From Acidobacteriota bacterium (GTDB lineage: Bacteria > Acidobacteriota > Terriglobia > Acidiferrales > UBA7541), in NCBI GenBank assembly GCA_003223215.1, contig QHYH01000111.1:31984-95983 (forward strand): a stretch of 64,000 nt of DNA, given 5' to 3'. Positions 49,803 through 61,707 of the stretch are shown piece after piece. Below the pieces are notes generated by a model. That model made no database searches. It saw nothing but the letters and a program-made list of their open reading frames with translations, and had not been told where the DNA came from. Both the position numbers and the translations under genes were made by a program. How positions within the stretch are numbered: position 1 is the stretch's first letter; each line of letters starts with the position of its first letter.

Positions 49803-52181
49803 ATGGATCGACGCAAATTCCTGCAGAACCTGGCTGCCACCACTGCTGCTCTTCAAGACCTAGTGAACAACGCGAGTGCCGCAGACTTCGCGAAACGATC
49901 CGCGGTGCCCGATCCGCAGCCATCTGTGCACCGCGGTGAGGTCGATATCGAGGGTTACATGCTGGTCAGTCAGTTCAAGATTGGCCCGACAGTGTGGAAG
50001 GTCTACGAAGATTTGAGGAGTCGCGACGGCTCTCTTGTCTTCAAGTCTTCGCAAGGTGTGGCTAAGATTCTGACGAAGAGCGCGGAAGCTGCGTTCGACG
50101 AAGCCACAACTCCGCATCTCGGATTGAAGCTCGACGAAATTGGAACAACTGCTCGCGACCTTCTGGCCGATAAGCTGCTCGAAAAAGGCGATCCGGATCC
50201 AGAGACCGTGAAACTTGCTGCGCCGCCGCAAGGTTCAGCAAGGGAAGGGAACAATCCTTTCGGACGGTATCGCTGGGATGCTTTCGTTGGCACGAAGGAA
50301 TGTTTCGACACCATGCCCGTCTACCCGCCGGGCAGCACCCGGACCTATCACCCGGGCCAGTATTTCCCCGAACTGAACAATGCGATGGCGATAAAACGCT
50401 ACGACGGCCTTCTGGGCGGATGGATGCCCGCCGTGCGCAAAGTTCTCGAGAAGTCCGATTCGACTTACTACGAGCTGCTCGTTTTCGGGGATGTGGAAGC
50501 GCGCGACAGGTTTATCGTACAGACCTGGCACCGCACGGCCCTCATTGAGAACGGCAAAATTACAAAAGCCGTTTACGGCTACAGCTATCCTGCGTTTCCT
50601 CCAGCGCGTCAGGATCCCGCGCCGGAGGCGTTCTACCGCGCGCTTCTGGTTTTCGCAGAGTACTGGGAGAGGCTGCTTGCGGATTTCGCGGCCACATCCC
50701 TTCCGCAAAACGTCTGGACGGACATGTCCAAGCACGCGTTCGCAAAGGAATTGATGGTCCGCCCGGGCGGCGTGTATCCAAAATACGGGGCGGTGGACCG
50801 CGATTATTACGGCCCCGAATATGACGGCTTCCAAGACATCTTCACGATGTCCACTTACACCAATCTCGAGTGGGGCCGCTTCGCGCCGGCTCGGCAAATT
50901 ATCGACAACTATTTCACCGATTTCGTGGACGCCAAGGGCGTAAACAACATGCGCGGGCCCGAAACCGCGCAGTTTGGGATGACGCTTTCTCTGCTTGCAC
51001 GCTATTTCAACTACACGCGGGACGCAGCACTGCTATTGAAGCACCGGGCGAAAATAGAGGCGACCGCGGTAATTCTGACGCAGCTTCACGACGAAAGCTT
51101 GAAGCTGCCGGTGAGCGATCCCGGGTACGGCTTGATTCACGGCTGGAGCGAGTCTGATTCGTGCCTGGCGCCTACGCCATCGACGTGGTGGCTTCCCTAC
51201 TTCGCCAACAACGCTTACGCTGCTCGGGGACTCAGGGACATCGCCGCGGTGTGGCCGTCGATCCACGGCGGCGGCTCCGCTGCCTCACAACGCCGGGAGC
51301 AGGAGTGGCGCAGGCGGAGCAAGTCTCTTCAGGACGCAGTCGTTGCGAGCATGGAGAAAAGCGTTCGTAGCGACATGAATCCTCCATACATTGGAATTTT
51401 CCCTGGCGCGACGCAGACGTTCTGGGAATCAATGGAGAAGGAGCGGCCCAGCCCACAGCAATGGGCGCACAGGGCTTACGCGGAATTGCTGCAGGCGGAC
51501 GTACTGCCTCCCAAACTCGCGAACGTCGTCATCGACTGCATGCGCGCGTACGGTGCCACGACCATCGGCATCGTGGCAAACGTCGAGCGTCCTCATCCGA
51601 CCGGCCGCGACATTCTGGGCTTCATCTCCTATGGCTATGCGCAGATGCTTTTGCGGCTCGACCGCATCGAAGAGTACCTGCTCTTCCTCTACGCGCATCG
51701 CTTCCACGACCACACCCGCGGCAGTTGGGTTGCCGGCGAAGTTTCGGGAATCACGGGCGGGACGGCCATCTTCTGCATTCCTGCGCAGCAGACAATTCCT
51801 CTGCTGGTGCGCTGGATGCTCGTTTTGGAAGACTCCGACGTGGACAAGCTGTACTTCGGAAAGGGCCTTCCGCGCGAATGGGTCGCCTCGGGCAAGGAGG
51901 TCAAGATTCAGCAGGCACCCACGCGCTGGGGACGCGTGGATTTCACCACGCGGGCTGCGCCGGAAAAGAAACACGTCGTCGCCCATGTAGCGCTCGCACA
52001 AGCGGCATCGCCGGGCGAAATTCAGGTGAAGTTCCGCGTGCCCAGCAACTACGCGTTGACGTCCGCATCAGTCAACGGCAAACCGGCCAATTTCTCGGGA
52101 GTTCATGACGATACCGTCGCGGTCCCGACGCGAAAGGCGAAGAGCTTCGAGATCGTGGCTGAGTACAAGGATCGTAGTTGA
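49803..52181 (+). CDS. Large secreted protein of unknown family, possibly an (alpha/alpha)6-barrel glycosidase
   Basis: A 792-residue protein with GGAG before the ATG and a leader (MDRRKFLQNLAATTAALQDL) with an RRKF twin-arginine pattern. I do not recognise the family. The central part (about 340-640) has alternating helices with Trp/Tyr-rich loops such as GLIHGWSESDSCLAPTPSTW and GSWVAGEVSGITGGTAIF, as in (alpha/alpha)6-barrel glycosidases. The last 90 residues look like a beta-sandwich (EIQVKFRVPSNYALTSASVNG). Position next to the ara operon suggests a role in releasing or handling arabinose-type sugars; this is inference only. Confidence 0.75.
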   Translation: MDRRKFLQNLAATTAALQDLVNNASAADFAKRSAVPDPQPSVHRGEVDIEGYMLVSQFKIGPTVWKVYEDLRSRDGSLVFKSSQGVAKILTKSAEAAFDEATTPHLGLKLDEIGTTARDLLADKLLEKGDPDPETVKLAAPPQGSAREGNNPFGRYRWDAFVGTKECFDTMPVYPPGSTRTYHPGQYFPELNNAMAIKRYDGLLGGWMPAVRKVLEKSDSTYYELLVFGDVEARDRFIVQTWHRTALIENGKITKAVYGYSYPAFPPARQDPAPEAFYRALLVFAEYWERLLADFAATSLPQNVWTDMSKHAFAKELMVRPGGVYPKYGAVDRDYYGPEYDGFQDIFTMSTYTNLEWGRFAPARQIIDNYFTDFVDAKGVNNMRGPETAQFGMTLSLLARYFNYTRDAALLLKHRAKIEATAVILTQLHDESLKLPVSDPGYGLIHGWSESDSCLAPTPSTWWLPYFANNAYAARGLRDIAAVWPSIHGGGSAASQRREQEWRRRSKSLQDAVVASMEKSVRSDMNPPYIGIFPGATQTFWESMEKERPSPQQWAHRAYAELLQADVLPPKLANVVIDCMRAYGATTIGIVANVERPHPTGRDILGFISYGYAQMLLRLDRIEEYLLFLYAHRFHDHTRGSWVAGEVSGITGGTAIFCIPAQQTIPLLVRWMLVLEDSDVDKLYFGKGLPREWVASGKEVKIQQAPTRWGRVDFTTRAAPEKKHVVAHVALAQAASPGEIQVKFRVPSNYALTSASVNGKPANFSGVHDDTVAVPTRKAKSFEIVAEYKDRS

Positions 52182-52228
52182 GAAGAGGTCCGGGGTGATG
52201 AGTGGGACGCAGTCTACGCCCGAGTCAA

Positions 52229-53380
52229 TCATTGTTTGGACGAAGAACCAATATAGCTGCCCTTGTGATCCGGGGGATCGACTTTGTACTTCGCAGCCTG
52301 CTGATGATTGAGGCCCGCCAGAACGGCTAGCGCCTTCTCCGCTTGCTCGAGATCTCCGCGCCGCCGGTACGCCGCCGCAAGGTGGGAATACACGGCAGGA
52401 TTGTCGGGAGCGAGTTGGCGCGCTTTGCTCAGATGCTTCACAGCCTCGTCGATCCGTCCAGCCATCAATTCGAGTTGCCCGAGAGCGAGCTGCGAAACGG
52501 AGTATTCGGGCCGCTCCGCAATGGATTTCTCGAGAGCAGTTCGCGCTTCGGCAAACTCCGGCTGGGCGGGAGTGACCCCCTGGCGCATTAACGCTTGCGC
52601 GAGGATTGTCAGCAGAATGTAATTGCCTGGCTCCCTTTGCAGGCCTTCGCGAGCCGCGCTGACGGCCTGAGCCATGTCCGCGTTCAGGAGCCCTTCCTGG
52701 GCCTGAGCAAGAAAGGAAAGCGCTGTGCCCGGCGCCAGTTCGCTCGCCGCTTGAAGGTCCTTCCTTGCGGCATCGGGCTGGTCCAGAAAGGAAAGCAGAA
52801 TGCTTCGTTCATAATGCAAACGCGCGGACTTCGGCAAATGCTGGAGGCCCGTAGACGCCACCTTGAGACCGAAGTCGTACGATCCATGGTCCATGCAGGA
52901 ATCGGCCACAAGCAGATAGAGTTTTTCGTTTTTGGGGTCGAGGGCTACGGCATGCTCGAAAGCCGTGGTTGCCTCCTCAATCCGCGACGCGCCGATCAAC
53001 GCCTGCGTCAGCAGGTTGTCAACGGCAGCAGTCGCGCGCCCCGAGTTTACAAGGCTCTGTAATATAGCAATGGCCGCCTGATTCTGCCCCGTTGCCACAT
53101 AGCACAGAGCCAGGTTGAAGTCCGCGGCGAATCCATTCGAGACGTGGCCCTGCGCTGCCAGAAGATGGGGAATCGCGTCGTGGAACCGGCCCTGCCGCGT
53201 GAGTCTTATTCCCTCTCTGAGCTCGGCTTCGGCCCCCGCGTCATGGAGTTGTGCGGCCTGCGCTTCCGTTGTAGGGATTCGGACCGGACTCTGCGTTTGC
53301 GCGGAAGAAATGGGCAGGAATAGGAGCGCAGAAAAAATCAGGGCGTAGATGACTCGAATATCGGTGCTTCGTGGCGGCAC
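52229..53380 (-). CDS. Secreted TPR-repeat protein (3)
   Basis: A 383-residue protein with a signal peptide (RVIYALIFSALLFLPISSAQ, about 9-28) and about eight TPR units, for example AADFNLALCYVATGQNQAAI, ARLHYERSILLSFLDQPDAA and AVYSHLAAAYRRRGDLEQAEK. It lies downstream of TonB receptor 3 on the same strand, beyond a terminator. It ends convergent with the unknown 792-residue protein. It may bind a ligand or the receptor in the periplasm, by analogy with the helical TPR core of SusD; that role is inference. Confidence 0.85.
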   Translation of the reverse strand: MPPRSTDIRVIYALIFSALLFLPISSAQTQSPVRIPTTEAQAAQLHDAGAEAELREGIRLTRQGRFHDAIPHLLAAQGHVSNGFAADFNLALCYVATGQNQAAIAILQSLVNSGRATAAVDNLLTQALIGASRIEEATTAFEHAVALDPKNEKLYLLVADSCMDHGSYDFGLKVASTGLQHLPKSARLHYERSILLSFLDQPDAARKDLQAASELAPGTALSFLAQAQEGLLNADMAQAVSAAREGLQREPGNYILLTILAQALMRQGVTPAQPEFAEARTALEKSIAERPEYSVSQLALGQLELMAGRIDEAVKHLSKARQLAPDNPAVYSHLAAAYRRRGDLEQAEKALAVLAGLNHQQAAKYKVDPPDHKGSYIGSSSKQ

Positions 53381-53590
53381 GACTAAATTCCTGGCTCCGG
53401 ATGATTATAGCAACCTCAAGGACGCAAAAACTCCCGCTTGTGCCCCGAGCCAGAAACTCGTTGCGCGGTTTTCAAGAAGCGGAAGGCCTCAGCTCCGCGT
53501 TTAGCGCCGTGTTTGCTGCGGGCTTTGCTCCTGAAGCTGGCGTATTTCCGCAAGGACCTATAAGTCAGGACCCTAGACATGTGCCCCGAC

Positions 53591-53630
53591 AAAACGCATT
53601 CGCTGGCCTATGAGCGAGCCAGCGAATGCG
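53591..53630 (-). terminator. Intrinsic terminator after TonB receptor 3
   Basis: CGCATTCGCTGGC (53595-53607) pairs perfectly with GCCAGCGAATGCG (53618-53630), 13 pairs. On the minus strand the stem is followed by TTTTGTC. It lies about 30 bases past the receptor stop. Confidence 0.85.
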
Positions 53631-53660
53631 CCACTAACCGGGGTGTGGGGTCAGTCAACC

Positions 53661-56600
53661 CTAGAATTCAAGATTGGCGCGGAACCCGATCTGGCGTTCA
53701 CCTTGTCTCAACAATCCATTCTGAAAGGTTCGAATCACGCTACTATGTCCGAAGCTCGAGCTTCGGACATTGGTGTTGGGGCTGCCCCAAACCGGGTGAT
53801 TCCACACGTTTTCAAATTCTGATTGGAAAGTGAAACGCAGGTTTTCTCGGATGCGGAATGCCTTAGTAATGGCAAGGTCTTGAAAAAATTCATGCGGGCC
53901 AAAGATATACGGGTTCCCAGTCGATACTCCGGCAGTCGTGTTGGCCGAAAGCAGAGACCTCTTCGTCGGATCAAATCCGAACGCATAAGTATGCCCTGGG
54001 GCGGAGTATACGCCCACCGAATTTTGCAGTTGCGAAACCGTGATGCCATTGAGGACAACGCCGCCGTCGCCCAGCGCATCACCAAAGGGAGTGGAACTGG
54101 GACCATTGGTCGTGCGGAATCCGCCGATCAATTGGGAAGGCAGGCCCGTCTGATACGTTACGATGGTTCCAATGTTCCAGCCTCCCACGATCTTGTCGAC
54201 GACTCCTCCGCGGTTGGCCATAGCCTGACCCTTGCCGAATGGCAAGTCGTACGTGCCATTGGCATGGAAGGTATGCCGAACGTCGAAGAGTGTTGGCCCG
54301 TAGCTCAACCGCAGGTCGCGCATGGAGAACAGCCTGAATGCACCTGTCCAGGTATTCCCGGGCTCAACGCCCAAAGTATGGCTCCAAGTGTAGTTGACGT
54401 CGAACTGCATGCCATGCCACGGTCTCTGACGCCAATCCACCTGAAGGGCGTGATAGTCGCCAAAGCCGGGATCCGTCAGGTAGCCAGTCGCCTTGCCCGC
54501 ATTGTACGGGTTGGCTTGGAAGAAGTTAATCGGGTAGCCGTGCCCTGGATTCGCTACTCCGTTTAGGGCGCAAGGAGAAAAATTCGCACTTCCGATCAGA
54601 TTACAGAGATAAGTAGAAGACGCTGCCAGGTCGCTTGCGAAGTCCCCCGCACGACCGTTCATTAGGTAATTGACAAACGTCCCGTTGGTGAACCCTGCCG
54701 GGTCCAAACCGCCCGGGTTCGTAAAGGCGGCAGTCAGAATCGGCAAGGCAGACTGCCCGGCCAACCCGCTGTATGCGAAGGTATTCCCGTTCCCGTTCGC
54801 CTGGTTAATTGCCAAGTTCTGTTGCGCCAGCTTGAATTCAGCCAGGAATCCATTCTCGAAAATGTTCACCTCATTCGGATTCAACTTGACCCACTGGTGA
54901 ACGCTGCGGTTCCCTTGGTAGCGGATTTCGATGACGCTATTCTGGCTGATTTCACGCTGAATGCCCAGGTTCCAGGACTCCACGTAGGGCTGGTGAATGT
55001 TGGGATTGATGCCGTTCACCCCGGTCCAATAACCGAAAAAGGTTTCATTGGATTCAGGAATGACATTTTGGTAGGTCGCAGGGCTCAGCGTGTAGGGTGC
55101 TGGTTGCGGCATGCCCAACTCATAACTGCCCGCATAGTACCCTCCCTGCGCTGGAAGCGGTGCGCCGGGCGTGACCGGACTTAGGTTAAAGGCTTGATAG
55201 AATGCATACCCCGAGTTCGACGCCGAGTTCCAGAAGAACTGGTAGGGTTCAGTAAAGCGGCGCAGTGCAAAGCCAGCGCGAACCACCGTCTTGCCCCCGC
55301 TGAACATCTTTCCCAGCAACCCGTCGGTATATCTTGGGTTCCAGGCAAGGCCGATGGAGGGTTGTGGGCTGACATTCCAGGGTTTGTACACATGTACTCT
55401 GCCTACGTAGGATGGGTTTAGGCCAGCCGGGTCGCTGGTCAGAACCCCGGGCTTGAAAATATTGTTCACCCCCGAGGGCCCCCAGATTCCAACCGGGTCG
55501 GCACTGTGATATGCGCCCGTGAGGTCGTGGTCGTCACCCGTGAAATCCCAGCGAAGTCCCAAATTCACGGTGAGATCCGGCCGCACTCGCCAAGCATCTT
55601 GACCAAACAGCCCCCAAGCCGATTGCAGCTCGTTAAGGTTGTAACCGCTCACCGTCGTGCTGTATTTTCCCGACTTAACATCATACGGAAAGCCTGCGCC
55701 GCCCGGGCTAACGCCGCTGATCCTGCCCCGCAAGACCGCGTACAGGTCTTCCGCGTTGGATCGGTCTGTCGCCGTGGCATTCGGGAAGTTGGTCGCAAAG
55801 TAGTTCTCAATCGCCGTCGTTGCCGGATCGTCGGTGACCAAGCCGATAGCGTCAAAGGGGAATCCCGCCGGCGCGTTGTTGTAGTGGTCTTGCTCGCGAT
55901 AGTAGGAGAATCCAAAGTTCAGAAGGTGCTTGCTGAGCTGCCACGAAACATCGTCCGCAGCGTTCACAAGCGGATAATAGGTCTGGATTGGAAGGTTGCT
56001 GAAGACTTGGCCGGAAGTACCCACCGAACTTGGCCAGTCGACCTCCGGTAGTTTGAGATATCCATTGCTCGCGTCGTAACTGTACTTCGCGAGATTGAAC
56101 AGGTACCCGCCTCGGAACTGGTTAACGATCGTCGGCTTGATCGTCCAGTCAAAGCCGAGCGCAGCGGTAAAGTACTCAAATTGATTCGAAGCTCCATAGC
56201 TCTTGAAAGCAGCTCCCGGAAATGGCGGTGCCCCTGCACCGGGCTGCTTCCACTTCGTCATGTTCCATGAAACATACATCCGTAGGTTGTCGTTGATGTT
56301 GTAATCGACGCGCACGGTCGGGAGCCAATACGTGACCGGAGACTGCACAGGGAAAACGATGTTGTCGATATATGGCAGTGCCGTCGGTGTGACTGTCCCC
56401 GCGCTTAGTGAGCCATTGATGGCGTTGAACAGACCCGTGGTCACTGCATTTGGCGTGGAAGGCAGACCCGCGGGTGCCGCAACGTCCGTATACAGATTGA
56501 TTGTATGCGCTGTGCATACCTTTGTGACCGGATCACAATCGGTCCACGGGAAGTTACCGGCCTGGGCCGCCTGAGTCGGAAAATTTGTCCCGCCTGTGGG

Positions 56601-57575
56601 ATTGTAAGTTGTCGACGTACTCGTACTATAAGAGCCAGGCTGCTTGGACATGGCATACGAGCCGAAAAAGAACAACTTGTTCTTTATGGCCGCTCCGCCG
56701 ATGCTTCCCCCAAAGTCGTTCAAGTGGTATTTGGGCTTCGCCGCGCCACTGGCGTCGTTCACCCAGCTATTCGCGTTCAACGCGGAACTCCGATGGTCTT
56801 CGAAAAGGCGCCCGTGGAACGTGTTGCTCCCGCGGCGAGTCACGAAATTAACCTGGAAATTCGACTGTCCAAACCCCGTGTTGGTGTTGAGTTGGTCGGT
56901 TTGGACGGTCATCTCTTGCATGTCCTCGATGCGCGCCTCGACAAGAGGCTCCGAAGCGCCGCCGAACTTCATTCGGCTGGTTGTCGCAATAACGCCGTCA
57001 ATGTTGTTACCCGTGGCGGCCAGCGGCATCCCATTCCATGTCGTATAGCCCCCGTTACTAACGGCGCCAGGAACGATCCGGGACAATTGCGAGATGTCGC
57101 GGCCGATAACTGGCAGATCTTCGACCTGCCCTAAATCAATCGAGCCAGTGATTGCGTTAGACGTTTTCTCAACCACCGGCGCTTGCCCGCTTACAGTGAC
57201 CTGCGTAGACTGCGTACCCACAGTCAGACTCACTGTAACATCCGTCGTGCGCGTCGCTTGCACGGCGACTGATTCCAATACCTGACTTTGAAAGCCAGAC
57301 TTTGCCACCGTCAACCTGTAGGTTCCAACAGGCAGTGCTACAAACGAGTATGAGCCGGAAGACTCGGCCACGGCGGTGCGGACTCGGCTTGTAGCCAAGT
57401 CTTCCAGAGTCAATTTCGCATCGGGCACAGTCGCACCGCTCGGATCCAAGACTTTGACGGCTATGGTCCCCTGACCTGTGATCTGCCCCCAGGTTTGGGG
57501 CGCGCACAATCCAACCAACACGAGCGCCAAGACAAGGGCTCTCCTGAGAAAAGGGTGAGCCAAGTTCCTCGTCAT
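53661..57575 (-). CDS. TonB-dependent receptor, Oar type (3)
   Basis: A 1,304-residue outer-membrane receptor. AGGAGG lies 5 bases before the ATG. After the signal peptide (RRALVLALVLVGLCAPQTWGQ) there is a carboxypeptidase-regulatory-like domain (GTIAVKVLDPSGATVPDAKL, about 36-115), then the plug (about 125-270, with QVEDLPVIGRDISQLSRIVPG) and the barrel, which ends in QIGFRANLEF. A perfect LacI-type operator lies about 100 bases upstream (57677-57690), nearly identical to the one before araD. This makes an arabinose-containing oligosaccharide the best guess for its ligand. A TPR gene lies downstream and CRTAC1 genes upstream. Confidence 0.9.
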   Translation of the reverse strand: MTRNLAHPFLRRALVLALVLVGLCAPQTWGQITGQGTIAVKVLDPSGATVPDAKLTLEDLATSRVRTAVAESSGSYSFVALPVGTYRLTVAKSGFQSQVLESVAVQATRTTDVTVSLTVGTQSTQVTVSGQAPVVEKTSNAITGSIDLGQVEDLPVIGRDISQLSRIVPGAVSNGGYTTWNGMPLAATGNNIDGVIATTSRMKFGGASEPLVEARIEDMQEMTVQTDQLNTNTGFGQSNFQVNFVTRRGSNTFHGRLFEDHRSSALNANSWVNDASGAAKPKYHLNDFGGSIGGAAIKNKLFFFGSYAMSKQPGSYSTSTSTTYNPTGGTNFPTQAAQAGNFPWTDCDPVTKVCTAHTINLYTDVAAPAGLPSTPNAVTTGLFNAINGSLSAGTVTPTALPYIDNIVFPVQSPVTYWLPTVRVDYNINDNLRMYVSWNMTKWKQPGAGAPPFPGAAFKSYGASNQFEYFTAALGFDWTIKPTIVNQFRGGYLFNLAKYSYDASNGYLKLPEVDWPSSVGTSGQVFSNLPIQTYYPLVNAADDVSWQLSKHLLNFGFSYYREQDHYNNAPAGFPFDAIGLVTDDPATTAIENYFATNFPNATATDRSNAEDLYAVLRGRISGVSPGGAGFPYDVKSGKYSTTVSGYNLNELQSAWGLFGQDAWRVRPDLTVNLGLRWDFTGDDHDLTGAYHSADPVGIWGPSGVNNIFKPGVLTSDPAGLNPSYVGRVHVYKPWNVSPQPSIGLAWNPRYTDGLLGKMFSGGKTVVRAGFALRRFTEPYQFFWNSASNSGYAFYQAFNLSPVTPGAPLPAQGGYYAGSYELGMPQPAPYTLSPATYQNVIPESNETFFGYWTGVNGINPNIHQPYVESWNLGIQREISQNSVIEIRYQGNRSVHQWVKLNPNEVNIFENGFLAEFKLAQQNLAINQANGNGNTFAYSGLAGQSALPILTAAFTNPGGLDPAGFTNGTFVNYLMNGRAGDFASDLAASSTYLCNLIGSANFSPCALNGVANPGHGYPINFFQANPYNAGKATGYLTDPGFGDYHALQVDWRQRPWHGMQFDVNYTWSHTLGVEPGNTWTGAFRLFSMRDLRLSYGPTLFDVRHTFHANGTYDLPFGKGQAMANRGGVVDKIVGGWNIGTIVTYQTGLPSQLIGGFRTTNGPSSTPFGDALGDGGVVLNGITVSQLQNSVGVYSAPGHTYAFGFDPTKRSLLSANTTAGVSTGNPYIFGPHEFFQDLAITKAFRIRENLRFTFQSEFENVWNHPVWGSPNTNVRSSSFGHSSVIRTFQNGLLRQGERQIGFRANLEF

Positions 57576-58053
57576 ACTTTCCTCCTGTTTCTTTCGCTGC
57601 CTAGAATTGCGTTTTGTTCACCGACCAAGCGGTTCGGATGCCTCCAGGCAGAGCACGGGCCGAACCTTCGCGGCTCTGCAAGCGCTTGCAATAGGGCCAA
57701 CAACCATTGCCGATCTCGAAAACGTGGAATCGTCAACTTCGGAAAGCACTGCGGACCCCATCCCGCGACTTCTAGAACCCACTTCCCTTTGTCACCTGGT
57801 GACTCACAAATGGCGACTCAAACCAACGGCCACCGCGCTGAATCGCTTTCGGAGTCTCCTTTGGTATACGTTATCGTACACAGAATGCGCGCAACCTACC
57901 ACGCCACATTCCCCCTGTCAACTGTTTTGTCGATTTTGTCGATTTTTTGCCGTCAGGCCTGGCTCTACCATCGGGAACGAATCCCGCCTGAGCAAAACTT
58001 GCGGTAGTCCGCCGCCGCTTGCAGGTTTCCCTGATAACCTCAAAGAGACTGCC
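57576..58053. other. Control region upstream of TonB receptor 3
   Basis: The region holds the LacI-type operator at 57677-57690, a 13-base palindrome GTCACCTGGTGAC (57791-57803), an imperfect 18-base palindrome at 57864-57881, and a tandem GTCGATTTT pair near 57930-57950. An open frame runs through on the plus strand into the CRTAC1 gene, but its sequence has no domain character. Confidence 0.5.
57677..57690. promoter_or_regulatory. Perfect LacI-family operator upstream of TonB receptor 3
   Basis: TGCAAGCGCTTGCA is a perfect 14-base palindrome with a central GC step, as in LacI-family sites. It lies 102-115 bases before the receptor start and matches the araD-side site (44967-44980) at 13 of 14 bases. 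Confidence 0.75.
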
Positions 58054-59781
<1,728 letters not shown>

Positions 59782-59970
59782 TCGAAAGGTGTTCACCGTC
59801 CAAAAACGAAGAACGCCAAACCACGTACCGTATAGCACGCGCCCCGCAGCGCGTAAAGCGTCGTCGCTGGTGTTCGCGAAAATTGTTTTGCAAATCCTGG
59901 CAACCACTTGCGCGCTTTGCGCTGGCTGCTATGATTCGGAAGCTAGAGACTTCTCGTCGAAATTGCACAG

Positions 59971-61707
59971 ATGCCTCGCTTTCGCAATCTTGAGCAAAAT
60001 TTCCTTTCGCGCCGGCGTTTCCTCAAGATGCTCGGCGCCGGAACCGCCTGCGCCACGATCGAGAACACTGCGCCACTCGCGCCCGCCGCGAAAATTCCGG
60101 CGCAGTCCGAGCCGGCGCCCGACTTCGAAGAAATCCCTCCATCCGCCAGCGGAATTTCCTGGGTTCACACCGCCGGCCTTTCTTCTTCAATGTATCTGCC
60201 CGAAACGGACGGCGCAGGCTGCGCCTTCGTCGACTACGATAACGACGGCTGGATGGACATCTACCTCGTCAACAGCGGTAAGTGTGACTTCTACACACCG
60301 CCTCATACGCTGAGGAACGCGCTCTACCGCAACAACCGCGATGGCACTTTCACCGACGTCACCGAAAAAGCCTGCGTCCCGGGGAATGCCTACGGCATGG
60401 GTGTAGCCGTCGGCGATTACGACAACGATGGCTTTCCTGACCTTTACGTCACGCAATACGCTCAGGGTATTCTCTACCACAACAATGGTGATGGCACTTT
60501 CACCGATGTCACCGCCAAAGCCGGAGTCGCCACTCCCGGCTGGAGCACGAGCGCCGTCTGGTTCGATTACGACAACGACGGCCGCCTCGATCTTTTCGTT
60601 CTGCAATTCGCAAAGCTCGACAAATCCATTTGGTGTGGCAATAAGCTCACCGGCGAGCGTTGGTATTGCCGCCCCACCGTCTACGAGCCCATGCCCAACT
60701 GGCTCTTTCATAACAACGGTGACGGCACCTTCACCGACCTCAGCCGCGAATCGGGCATCACCCGCTGGCCCGGGAAAGGATGGGGCGTGGTTGCCGCCGA
60801 CATCAACAACGATGGGTGGGTGGACCTCTTTATCGGCAACGACACCGTTCCGAATTTCCTTTTCGCCAATCGCGGCAAAGGCAAGTTTGAGGAAATCGGG
60901 GCGCTTGCCGCCGTCGGCTACAATCCGTTCGGACTCGCTCGTTCAGGCATGGGAGTTGACGCCTGCGACTACGACCAGGATGGCTGGATCGATCTCTTCG
61001 TTGCCAACATCGACCACGAAATGTTTTCGCTGTACCACAACAATCGCGACGAAACCTTTACCGACGTCGCTCCCGGGCTCGGCATCGCCTCCAGCACCAT
61101 GATGCTCAGCGGTATGGGACAAAAATTCTTCGACTACGATAACGACGGCAACCTCGACCTGCTTCTTTGCAACGGCCACCCCGAACTGAACGTCGCCAAA
61201 ATGGTTCCCGGCGTGACCTACGCCGAGCCCATGATGCTCTATCGCAATACCGGCCGCGGCTTTGAAAACATCAGCAAGCGCTGCGGGCCCATTTTTTCAA
61301 AGCTCATCGCCGGTCGCGGTCTCGCCATCGGGGATTTCGATAACGACGGCTCCGTCGACGTCCTCGTCTCGGTCAATGACAGTCCGCCCATTCTCCTGCG
61401 CAATAACGCAGGCCGCCGCAATCACTGGCTCGGTGTTCGCCTGGTCGGCAAGAAGTGCAATCGCGACGCCGTCTGCGCAAAAGTGACCTATCGGGCCGGC
61501 GACCTTGAACGCCACCAGTTCAAAGTCGGCGGCGGAAGCTATCTTTCCTACCACGATCCGCGCATGGTTCTAGGGCTCGGCTCGCGCACGAAAATCGACT
61601 GGCTCGAAATCAAATGGCCTCAGCCAAGCGGTGCCGTCGAGCGCTTCAAGGACTTGCCCATCGATCGCTACATCACCATCACCGAAGGCGAATCGAAGTG
61701 GAAGTAG
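59971..61707 (+). CDS. CRTAC1-type secreted protein (FG-GAP/VCBS + ASPIC/UnbV) (3)
   Basis: A 578-residue protein with a twin-arginine leader (LSRRRFLKMLGAGTACATI, a near-perfect RRxFLK motif). The propeller repeats include DYDNDGWMDIY, DYDNDGFPDLY, DYDNDGRLDLF, DINNDGWVDLF and DYDNDGNLDLL with NNGDGTFTDVT linkers. The ASPIC/UnbV end has GLGSRTKIDWLEIKWPQPSG and LPIDRYITITEG. It is divergent from the paralogue at 58054. The calcium-type loops are intact. Function beyond ligand or calcium binding is not known for the family. Confidence 0.88.
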   Translation: MPRFRNLEQNFLSRRRFLKMLGAGTACATIENTAPLAPAAKIPAQSEPAPDFEEIPPSASGISWVHTAGLSSSMYLPETDGAGCAFVDYDNDGWMDIYLVNSGKCDFYTPPHTLRNALYRNNRDGTFTDVTEKACVPGNAYGMGVAVGDYDNDGFPDLYVTQYAQGILYHNNGDGTFTDVTAKAGVATPGWSTSAVWFDYDNDGRLDLFVLQFAKLDKSIWCGNKLTGERWYCRPTVYEPMPNWLFHNNGDGTFTDLSRESGITRWPGKGWGVVAADINNDGWVDLFIGNDTVPNFLFANRGKGKFEEIGALAAVGYNPFGLARSGMGVDACDYDQDGWIDLFVANIDHEMFSLYHNNRDETFTDVAPGLGIASSTMMLSGMGQKFFDYDNDGNLDLLLCNGHPELNVAKMVPGVTYAEPMMLYRNTGRGFENISKRCGPIFSKLIAGRGLAIGDFDNDGSVDVLVSVNDSPPILLRNNAGRRNHWLGVRLVGKKCNRDAVCAKVTYRAGDLERHQFKVGGGSYLSYHDPRMVLGLGSRTKIDWLEIKWPQPSGAVERFKDLPIDRYITITEGESKWK

